This document shows, one piece after another, positions 23,643-33,963 of a stretch of DNA of 64,000 nucleotides. A program made the translations under genes and the position numbers. This stretch comes from Dillenia suffruticosa (lineage: Eukaryota; Streptophyta; Magnoliopsida; Dilleniales; Dilleniaceae): NCBI GenBank assembly GCA_033439265.1, contig JAVTVX010000002.1, positions 5,342,001 through 5,406,000 on the forward strand, given 5' to 3'. Within the stretch, counting starts at the first letter, position 1. Every line of letters starts with the position of its first letter. The notes under the pieces were generated by a model that saw nothing but the letters and a program-made list of their open reading frames with translations, was not told the DNA's origin and did no database searches.

Positions 23643-24218
23643 CTTTTTTTTAAGTGACCAAAGGTTAAGAGTGACGGTGGCAGAGATATGGGTCTAGGGT
23701 TTTGGTACTGAAGTGAAACTTTTTTTTTTGGAGAATAATTTGGGATTCGAATACACAGAAAGAAAGGAGGATTCGGAAGAAATCAATTATATGAAGCAAG
23801 TGCGGAGCATATTGGAGCTAAAAAGATCTCTTGACGACTGTGGGGCAAAGAAAGGGAGGTGAAGTTTTCTAATTAGACCCTAATACTATATTAGAAGATG
23901 GTTATAAATTCTGTCACACTTTTAAATAATTATATTCTACTATATATTGAGAATTAAAAATGTGTACATATATTCAATATATAACTAGATATATAATTGA
24001 TTATTAGGTTAAATATAAGACAGGGTATTATGATAAATAATAAACGAGATATAAGAGTCAAATATTTTATCAGAAACAACTTTAGCTGCCACGGCCTTCC
24101 CCTGCTTCAACCAAGCTCTGGGAGTGCCAGGAGCCCTGAACTTTTTGCCCTCCGCTAAATACTTTCCTGTTGAAATGTACTTTGTGGAAAAGAAGATCGC
24201 GTTGGACAAGGAAGTGGA
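21687..24218 (+). pseudogene. Broken AAP7-like paralogue (exon 6/7 remnants)
   Basis: A partial copy of the upstream permease. 21687-21879 resembles exon 6 (TMKKAYMISIFATTFFY, GFGFYEPYWL, LHLVGGYQ) but is frameshifted. 22113-22263 resembles the start of exon 7 (NQPIFASIEGW, LKLPFLPA in shifted frames, FCFRTPVET). A 1.8-kb retroelement interrupts it, and the coding-like DNA resumes at 24078 with ALGVPGALNFLPSAKYFPVE and EMYFVEKKIA, dying out in a GA repeat at about 24218. Exons 1-5 are not found upstream. The empty site can be read across the insertion in frame, so the insertion came after the duplication. No functional product expected. Confidence 0.9.
22264..24072 (-). mobile_element. Deleted copia-like element inside the AAP pseudogene
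   Basis: A 1809-bp insertion with TSD GAAAC (22259-22263 and 24073-24077) and TGATA...TATCA ends. The left repeat (22264-22662) is followed inwards by a polypurine tract (minus strand CTGTTTGTGGGGGAA). Beyond that, at about 22856-22778 on the minus strand, an RNase-H-like relic reads NNPVKYQRTKYIKIDIHF. The right repeat (about 23859-24072) is directly homologous to the inner half of the left one. The left repeat also begins with an inverted copy of its own end, so the element's outer ends form terminal inverted repeats of roughly 130 bp. The interior has a GA-rich tract (22970-23240) and (AT)n arrays at about 23478-23506 and 23611-23639. No intact gene. Confidence 0.75.
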
Positions 24219-24225
24219 TCATTCT

Positions 24226-24261
<36 letters not shown>

Positions 24262-24837
24262 GGGTTGACTGGGCACCTTGTGGGTGAGCTACCGGCTCAG
24301 GGAGGTCACACGCTCAGCGGGCGTTGAATTCTTTAATCAAATCATGCGCCTTTGATGCCAATCCTTCCCCTTGCCATTTCATATATTTTCTGCCCCATCA
24401 CTCGCATTTGTTCTCTCACTCTGAGCGTCCCAAAGATATTACAATTTATTACAACCATCTATTTCTCACTCTCTACTCCCCATACATAAGAATATCCACT
24501 GTTTTAAAACATACCCAAGATTTTTAAGTTAGTAGAGAATCCTCTTTCTACTTCGTCTCTTATTCTAATCATTTTTCCTTGTTATATCATCAGCTCTATT
24601 TAACAGATTTTACAACTGTAACCTATCTATTCATTTATACTTTGTAGTCTATAAAGTGATAAAAAACAGTTTCTAAAGAAGTCCGGACAGTTCAAGTGAT
24701 AGAATCTTTTCACTTTTATTCTCTTTTCTCCGGTTTGATCCAGTGTGATTGCATCTCCTTGTATAAAATAAATAAATAAATAAATAAATAAACTATTTCT
24801 GAAGAAAAGAGACGGGAAGAAAATAAAGAGAACTGCA
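24219..24837. promoter_or_regulatory. MYB80-like upstream region
   Basis: A GA repeat (about 24224-24250) runs into a G-run (about 24251-24264). AT-rich DNA follows, with TATAAA at 24762-24767 and an (AAAT)n tract just before the start codon at 24838. The TATA position would give a leader of only about 40 nt; its use is not proven. Confidence 0.4.
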
Positions 24838-25988
24838 ATGGGAAGAATTCCATGCTGCGAGAAGGACAATGTGAAGAGGGGGCAGTGGACGCCTGAAGAA
24901 GACAAGAAGCTTTCTTCATACAATGCCCAACATGGCACTCGCAATTGTCGCCTCATCCCCAAGAATGCTGGTTAGATCTCTCCTTCCCTCCCTCTCTGCA
25001 TGAGCGTGTGCACGTTTGCACAGTTCATGCACAAAATGTAGAATGAAAGGTGTTTGATTTTTTTCTTTTTGTTTTTTTTTCTTTGTCTTCAAAAAGGCCT
25101 GCAAAGATGTGGTAAGAGTTGCAGGCTTCGATGGACCAACTATCTGAGTCCTGATCTAAAGCACGGCCAGTTCACGGATGCCGAGGAGCAAACGATCGTC
25201 AAGCTTCATTCAGTTGTTGGCAACAGGTATTTACCAGTTTTATTTCAGAAACTGTATTCGAGTCAAGTTGCCTAACTTGTGCATAATGGGGGCGCTGCAG
25301 ATGGTCACCGATTGCGGCTCCACTTCCTGGTCGGACTGACAATGATGTCAAGAATCACTGGAACACGAAGATTAAAAAGAAACTTTCAGGCATGGGAATT
25401 GACCCAGTCACTCACAAGCCCTTCTCTCACCTAATGGCAGAGATTGCCACCACTTTGGCACCACCGCAGGTGGTTCATCTTGCTGAAGCAGCCCTTGGCT
25501 GCTTCAAAGATGAAATGCTCCACCTACTTCCAAAGAAGCGAATTGATTTTCAGCACCAGCAATCTGGCACAACACAACCAGGGAATCTGGGGGGTGCTTA
25601 CGTGCCTAATAAACATGATGACAAGGATAACACCATCGAGAAGATACTTGGGCTATCGAGGGTGATACAAGTGCCTGATATGCCGCCTCCAAACAAGCCT
25701 TGGGACCCCACTGGAGCCACATCTGCAAACTTTCCTGGAGTCAGCAGCACATTTCCTGTATCAGTTTCAGGTTATCAGTACGGATCATCCTCATTTAGGA
25801 ATGAAGGAGAAGGCTCGCCATGGAGCCAGAGCATGTGTACCGGAAGCATATGCACAGCAGAACACCACATTCGACTGCACAAGAAAATTGAGGATGATAT
25901 AGATGAAGACACTGGAGGAAAGGATATGAGAAATGGTTCTGGCATATTGATTGCATGTTGTGGGACATACCAACGGATGATCCAATGA
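24838..25988 (+). CDS. MYB80: R2R3-MYB transcription factor, MYB80-like (316 aa)
   Basis: A nuclear DNA-binding regulator; in Arabidopsis MYB80 controls tapetum function, tapetal cell death and pollen formation. Exons 24838-24970, 25097-25226 and 25301-25988 join in phase at GT-AG sites, with intron positions typical of R2R3-MYB genes. R2 spans about residues 14-62 and R3 about 67-112. After it, [20 protein letters not shown] and [18 protein letters not shown] identify the MYB80 group. Unusual residues at near-invariant sites are Cys37 in place of the middle R2 tryptophan (RNCRLIPK), Asn29 (usually Ile), Ser62 in NYLSPDLK (usually Arg), and Pro91 and Pro95 in the R3 helix region. The reading frame is otherwise full length. 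It may be a decaying or altered paralogue, or carry assembly errors. It converges with PA200. Confidence 0.88.
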
Positions 25989-26212
25989 ATCCTATGGTTT
26001 GAGAGGGCTTGCACAATGAGAAATAAAGCAACATTTATAAAGGAATTAGAAATAATAATATAATTTCACAAGATTATATAAGAGTTGGAGTTGTAAATAA
26101 AACTCTACATGGATTTTGATGATGTAATTTTACATAAAAAGAAAAAAATTCTATTGCTATTGTGTATGCTGCCTGCATTTCTTCTTTGCCATTTTCTCAA
26201 TGTATTGATGAA
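25989..26212. other. Shared 3' region of converging MYB and PA200 genes
   Basis: Only 224 bp separate the two stop codons. It must hold both 3' UTRs or they overlap. AATAAA-like motifs for the plus strand lie at about 26021 and 26096. Confidence 0.6.
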
Positions 26213-27708
26213 TCAAGCAAAATATGAGGATGATGAGGATGTATCAGCCAGAACCTGCAAATTATAGGCCAGAAATTTGCAAATTAGAATAAAATTACTA
26301 GTAACCATGCACTAGGCAGTAATTCATCACTAAGTTAAGAATGCATACCTCAAGTTGTTCTTCCGTGAATGAATCTTTTTGAAGGTTCCATGTGTCTGCA
26401 TGTGTTCGTCGAAATTCTGCAACGGCTTTTGTAACAGTAGATTTCACAGGTGATGGCTCTCCAACAAAACGAGCCAATAAGGTAACATGTGCTGGCAACC
26501 AACTGAAGGAAGTGCTGGAATTGTCAGGAATACAAAAGGGGGGAAATGCTTGAAACATCTAAACCATCAAGCATTTCTCATAACTCTTTCCAAGAAAATT
26601 TATTTATAGAATTCAATGATCAAAAGTGTTGAAATGGAGAAGAATCAATATTATAATAACTCAAGCGTTTGATTGATTATATAGTGAAAGGGTGCCTAAA
26701 CACACCATGCACGCTTACATTTTTATACAGAGCAAAGAGAAGCATTGCCAAGATAATAAATATGATGTACAGTTCTTAGAACTTCTATTCATATCCCCTA
26801 AAGACTTTATTAATTTTCTTCTATCTCCAACAGAGCCTACTAATTCTTTATTGTCATTTCCAAGCTCCCCCTGAAGCTGGAGCATATTGACAATACGCAC
26901 CAAGCTTGTTACAAACACGACTAAATATGGAACAAGAATCCTTGTTATTCTAGATAACTTCTAGAGCCTGAGTTCCAATGCCAAGACTCAGAGCATGCCA
27001 GATCTCTGGTTCACAAGAGCAGCTGTTAGGACATACACAGTTCTGCTGGAATATCACCAGCAGAAAGTGGAACTATAGATCAGATCACTTGAAGCTTCTA
27101 CCGGATCAGATGGCAAAAAGAAAATTTGTTTTCAAGCTTCTGCTGGACCAGAGCTTGATTAGAGGAAGGATGATAAGCAACAACTCAAGCTTGACTGAAA
27201 CCTGAGCGGACTCGAGTTGCTCAGGACAAGATGACAGGCTGGAGGATGATCGGCTCTAAAACAAGATGACAGAGAAAGACAAAGATTGTTGGGCTAGGAA
27301 AAGAGACAGAGATACTTCCAACGGGTGCTGCTGAGACTAGAGAGGAGCTTCCATGATGAGATGTGAGATGTCTACTGCTTGACAGAATGGCAGACCCACA
27401 AGATCCATAGGACTAGGGAAGAGCAGGATAGAAAATTGTTTTAATATCGTGTTGAGAATGGAGGAAAAACAATATTCTTATGACTCGATTTGTAACACCG
27501 ACACTGCGGTGTCCGTACTACTGTACTCCTGTTCAGAAATTTAATAAAATATTTCTCAGTTATATATATATATATAGGAAAATATTTTATTTATTTTGAT
27601 TTTTGATTTTTGGGTATTTAAATTGAAATTTTTTTTATATATTTTAAATTTTTACCGTATTTACGAATTTTGTTGTAAAATGAATATATATATATATATA
27701 TATATGTA

Positions 27709-27783
<75 letters not shown>

Positions 27784-30700
27784 CAGCAGAGTGCTGCGTT
27801 TTGAGGCAAAGCGCAGCACCCCCCAAATTGGATTAGGGCTTTTAGCCCTAATCCCTTTCTCTCTTCTCTCTCTCTCTCTCTCTCTCTCTTCCTCTCTCTC
27901 TCTCTCTCTTTCTCTCTCTCCTCTCCGCTTCTTCCCCTTCCCGTGGCCGCCTCACCTTCCTCCCCCTCCGCCGCCGCTCTCTCTCCACTACTACTCCTCC
28001 CTCCCGCGAGCACAACCTCCCCGCGAGCGCGATCCTCCTCGCTCAAGCACGCGCCTTAGCTTGCGAGCTCGCCAGCCCCTGCGTGATCTCTCCCTGCACG
28101 AGCGTGAGCACGCCGTAGCGCGCGTTTCCCAGCAAAAGTGCTCCACAGCGCGAGCTCGAGCGCGAGCTCGCGCCTGCTCGGGAGCGCACCTGCGCACGAG
28201 CGCGAGAGCGCGCGCCTGCGCATGAGCACGCTCCAGCCCACTAGCATGCAACCCGCGAGCGCGCCCCTGTGCGATCTCCCCAGCGTGAGCGCGCCCCTGC
28301 GCGACCCTCCCCGTGCGAGCGCGGCACAGCACACCACCAGCCCGCCAGCCCACCAGCCCGTCAGCCCACCAGCCTGCGGCAGCCCATGACGGCCCGCCTG
28401 CCCGCGCGCCCGCGACCAGCTGACTCCTTCGAGAGCTCACCTGCAGTCCCTGCAGAAACCCTAGGTCGCGGCTTTTTCACTACAGGTAACGGTTATGTTG
28501 GTTGTAGTCCTAGGGTTTGGTATTTAGAATTTGAGTTAATTGCTAATATCGTTCAAATTTAAAAATATTACATGTTTTAAACCAATTCGATGAGTGAACG
28601 AAAGTTAGGTCTGAGATTTTGCGAAACCCTAGGTGAGAGAGAAATGCGATCTCTTCAATATTTGAAATAAATTTTATCAAATTTAGATTTCAATACATTT
28701 AAGATGACATTGTTGTATATTTCTAAATTGAGAAATTAAGATTTATACAAACTTAGGGAAGATGATAAACCCTAAGAATAATTAGAAATTTGATGACAAT
28801 TGTGATACTCTGATTAGGTTGACTTTTTTGGAAATTCGAGAAGTCAATTTGGTTTGATTTTGAAAAATATAGAGTGACCATCCTCCCTAAAAATGTGAGT
28901 GGGACCCTAATCTCTTGCATGAAATAGTGAAATCTGATTTTATCATGTCTTTAATAAAACATGCTTTTGATATGCATTGTCTCACGTGTGGAATTGAAAT
29001 TCAAATATGTTTTGTGATTATTGGAGTGTCGTACTTATATTTTTTACGATTATGCATCCATGTTTGGAATGAAATGAAATTGTGCCATGATTTGAGAAAT
29101 AGAATGTTTTTTATTCTACCATTGCATTGGTTTGTTGAATTTAAATGATTTCGATGAAATATATTGACACACGGATTTGAATTGTTTTGAAGATATGATG
29201 AGATGATTTGGCTATGTGGGTTGGATGCCTACTAGCTTGAGATGATATGATGGTATGACATTATTTGATTGATTTCGTAGTTACGAAGGGCGTTTGTAGA
29301 GGCACCGGGTTACCCGGAAACGCTTCTACAGGAGGTATCCGCAAACGTCATATTTCTAATGGCTATAGGCGCGGCCAGTTGAACCCAAATAAGGAGGAGG
29401 ACGTGTGTGACGCCGCCGTCTAACATCGGACGGGGTCCTATACACGATGATGAGCTAGCCCCAGCGAACTCATGGCCAACGTCGGGATAGAAAGTGACTT
29501 TTGAATTTTATGCATAATAAAACCCCCGATATGCCGATCCTTGGTCATGGTTGACCTTTGCCAGGATCATTTCGGCTTGCTCTATGATCTACTTGATTTT
29601 AAATGGATGCATATATGTATGTTATCCTGTGAATAGTTAAATGAGTTCATTTTAGCGAACATATCATGATTTACTGTAAAAGTTTGAATTATTGGTTATG
29701 AATGATATTATTTGACACTCCAATATTCACCTACACTATTAGTACTGAGATTAATCCCCTCACTCACTGGATATCTTCCTTGATACTCACTCCTCTTCTT
29801 TCCCCCCTCAGACAGGATTATTGTGCAAGAGCGACACTTCGGTCTCTAGGGGATTTGGTAGCTCGTTGACGGATTTGAGTGTTTTTCGACGGTGAGATTT
29901 AAATTAAGTTGAGATATGAGCTCCGCACTTTATTTTCGACCCTGTGAAGTCTTGACCTTGAAGTCCGTAGTTGACCGTGTATTTATTTGGGATTTACTGT
30001 ATAATTTATGTACATTAAATTGTGAAACTCTCATATTTCATTTGCATTGAGGCAAATTGTAGTGTTTGAATATTAACTTGGGAAAAGTGATTATAAATTG
30101 TATAAAATTTAGGCCCGCTCAATATGGCGGCTGCTCATGCTCTAGTTGGGCATGACAGTAGAGGTCTGTGGTTAGGATTGTTGGAAATTTACTTAGCCTG
30201 GCGTTGTTCTTGATGTTTACTGTGGTTGGTGGGTTGTTGTGAGGCTGGGATGGTCATTTTATTTTATTTACAGGATAATTTTAAATTGTACAGGGTTAAA
30301 CAGGTTTATTTGTACATGGGAGACCTCCGATTTATGGAGAGATTCTGCCTGATTTTCTGTAAAAATACAGCCAGCATTCAGAGCAACGGACGGCTGCTCA
30401 CGACCCCGGTTCGGGGCGTGACACAATTGGCTTGAGTGTTTACATAGTGAAAGGGTGCTTAAACACACCCAGCAAAACTTTTCTTTATACATATTAAAGA
30501 GAAATTCCCTAGATAATAAATATGATATATAGTTCCTAAGACTCCTATTCATATTCTGTAGAGGACTTTAGTATCTCTTATATTCCAATAGACTGTTAGT
30601 TCTTTATTGACATTTCCAACAAAAAGGAAAGCATTCAACCAAATGCATCACAATCAAAAGTTACGGGCTTCATAAACTTGAATAGCTGCTGGCAAAGAAT

Positions 30701-33700
30701 TAGCAATCAAAATATCAGTAACTTGAGAATAGGACCAAACTGAATTTTATGAAAACAGATTCTCCAGCATGAATGAAATGTTTGGCAGGGTAATGGACTT
30801 CAAACAATGTAGAAAACAGAACATTACGGAGAGCTCAAGCCTATTTTCCAGGATGATCATCAATGAAGATATTAAAGAGCTCAGGATCTACAAAGGCCAC
30901 CTCTTTTGACTGCTGTTAAGCAAATAATTCCCCTCACCACTCTAAATAATTGTGGCACAAGGCGTTAAGCCCTGGAATGTGATCACTAACACTTGTCATT
31001 TTGAGTAATCTTGATGACATAGAGCAAGTTACTGCAAGAACTTTCACCTATGTTGCATTTTCACATACCAAAGTAACTTTACCCAATTCAAATCTTCCTA
31101 TAAATACAACACCTTGAAGATGGTGTTGAACATCTATAAATGTCTCCTTGTTTATACCAAGTATTTTCAGTTACAAATAAACACTTCCACATAATAGTTT
31201 ATATATTGTGAATTTAAATCTTAGAAAGGAAAGGAAGAACTTAATTGAATATACTGTATACAACTCAAAATAAAGATATTGTGTCCGAACACATTTATGC
31301 ACCACACACAAGGTTTGTAAAAATAAGAGTAACACAAATACATGCTACATCATGTTTGTTAAATTGCTTTTCCATTTTGTATTAGTTGATATGTTACATT
31401 TGTAAAATATCATGTGTAAATTTATACATTTTCAACACCACTATCCTTGTGTGTGGGCCCTATTGTTTTAAATTTTGCAGTATTTTGTCGTCATGACTCA
31501 TGTCCCATGGCCATTCATAATAGGGTAGATCATATGATTAAGTACAACTATAAATTGCCAATAGAATACATATTTGGCTAACCTAGGCAACGATGGAAAG
31601 AATTTGAGGTATAGAAAATTTAGTCTTTTTGCACACATACCTGGGCATGTCATAAGGAACAGACAACACAGAAGCTGCCAAGGCCAGTACCAAGCCATGT
31701 ATAGAAGCTATAGATTGTGAACTGGAATTTCTGCAGTTGTTAAGTTCCAATGAATGTCAGTATGTCATAAGCCAAAATTTGGCAAACAAGTTCTTAAAGC
31801 AGGTCTGTGCCTAGATCAAAAATTAATAGAATGGGAGCACATCAAGGTCATAATATTGAGAAAATAAGTGGTCGGAAATCATTCAGATGGAGGCAAGCAG
31901 CACATCATTAATACCACCAACATGCAGATAGAATTGTCTAATCATAGATCTTAAAGCATCTGCTGCATAGTTAATAGGCAAATTGACTGATACATGGGTG
32001 GGTAGGTTAAACGCTACTAGAATGAGAGCACATAGAGGCTCCCAGATCTGGAAACAAGCACGTGGACAACCAGATCGACACAACCAACTTAGGGCTGTTC
32101 TGCACACACGCTGACATATTTTGTGAACTTGCAAGCATATGGTTTACATTGGTCAACTGAATGAATGCCATTTGTCCTTTAGAAGAAAATGCATATATAT
32201 ATTGGTCATTAGTGAGCCCAAGCATATAAAAAGTAAACATCAAGTACAACCTCTGTCTTCTCTTTCTTAGAATGATGTTTGCTTCTGTAAAGGCCCTATC
32301 ACGAAAATCTTTGGCAAGTTCTTCATCGCCGCCTTTCATGAGACCTGCTAAAACAGCAGCAGCATGCTCTCTTACCTGAAGAAACCATTTAATCTAACAA
32401 TTAGAAAATGAAAACCACCTTTTTTCAATTAATGCACATAGGATAACATTCTTCCATAAAGGGACATCATCATCGCAATATCCTGAATGCTCATAATTTA
32501 AGCCCTAATCAAAGAAAGTCAAACCTAATAACAAAAAAAAAAAGATTCAACAAAGTGAAACAAGATAGCTCTCCTTCCTCCATCCTGAATTCTAAAGAAA
32601 TGGTAGAAAGTACGTCAAAATGGGAGAAAATAAATGAATTTGTACGTAAGATAAACATACCTATGCACTTAGACAAATATGCACAAAAATTAAATAGGGA
32701 AAACACAAAAATGGTGCCGTATTTTCCCTCTGTTTACACTGTATACCACTTTTTATAAATTACATTTAGCATAATGAAATTAATGGTGTTTTGAAATTCT
32801 GTCATTGGAAAATTGAAATCACAATTGCACATGTTAAATATTATACATATGCTCCAAATCTAGAACTTACACGCAATTGTAATGAACTATCAATAACATG
32901 GTTGAGGATACTAGTTGTAACCAACTGCAGAAAAGAGCTATTTAAGTTTGGTGTTTAGAAAGACGTTATACAAAGTGTAAATGAAAATAAAATACAGTAT
33001 ATCTTCTCTAATTTTCCTAATTAAATAATTACAAATATGTGTGTGCTTGTGTACATGGATTCAAAGTTCTTAAACCATCAGCAAAGCATTTCAATACCCA
33101 GTTACCTTTGTCATATCAATAGAACTGTCAAAAAGAAAATCTGAAAAATCTCTGTTTGCCAAGCAGGACTATGCCTCGGCAATCTATTCTAGCTTATTGA
33201 ATTACGTAATGATTAATGGTTTCACCATATTTCGCCATGCGAAAAATCTCTTAGCATATAAAAAAATCATTGATGTATTAAATCAATATCCAATCTAAAT
33301 AAAGAACTCGATCATCTCATGGTTACAACTCTTTTTCTATTTCGCTTATCAGTCATAAACAGACATATTTGTGATGAAATATTTGTATTTGGGCTTGAAA
33401 AAACGAGTTTCAGGCCTTGCTTATAGCCCCTTGTACCCAAGCCAAAGATGAATACCATTTACCTGCTCTTGGATCAGATTATTATTAATATCTTTTTACT
33501 GGTTTAAGTGATATATCATTAGTAAATCCCCTTTATTTTTCTTTTTCGGGAATACAATCTTACTAACACCCTAAAAACTAGCTCTACCATTTGCAATTAA
33601 AATCAGGTGAGTGGTTCTGCAAAAATATAGATATTAGAATGATAAAACAAAAAGTTGTGTGAGAAAATTTTTATCCATTATTCTGCAAGCATTAGAAATT

Positions 33701-33932
33701 TCAACTAAGAAGATGAGGTAAATGGACAAATTATACAGCCATTGAACCAGTAAGTGCAACTTGCCTCAACTTGGTGGTCTCTGAGAAGATTCTCAACTGT
33801 TCTCCAGATCTGTTCTCTACTAGCAGCAGGAAGAATGAACATATGCCTGTCAAGAAGAGAAAATGCAACTATAAGAATTGAAGACATCCTCAAATGTGCC
33901 TGGTGGAAGCAGTACACTAGGACAAATATAAA

Positions 33933-33963
<31 letters not shown>

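Larger units (their letters stand above)
26627..30621 (-). mobile_element. Copia deletion derivative in PA200 intron 33
   Basis: TG...CA ends with TSD AAAAG at 26622-26626 and 30622-30626. The left LTR is 26627-26865. The right LTR starts at 27450, is interrupted by a 2.9-kb nested solo LTR, and resumes to 30621. Without the nested DNA it is about 235 bp, matching the left LTR. The polypurine tract (minus strand CTTCAGGGGGAG) abuts the left LTR, so the element is antisense to the window and sense to PA200. The 584-bp interior (26866-27449) has no intact gene. Confidence 0.85.

Noticed and set aside
22264-24072. Simple MITE/TIR DNA transposon in the permease pseudogene.
   Set aside because: The inverted ends suggested it, but the 5-bp TSD, TG...CA ends, adjacent polypurine tract and RNase-H relic fit an LTR retroelement better. 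It is kept as an alternative only.
27746-28562. Long overlapping open frames on both strands of the GC-rich block.
   Set aside because: They encode Ser/Leu runs from CT repeats and Ala/Arg-rich low complexity, overlap each other on both strands, and lie inside a solo LTR. No domain or codon signal supports a gene.
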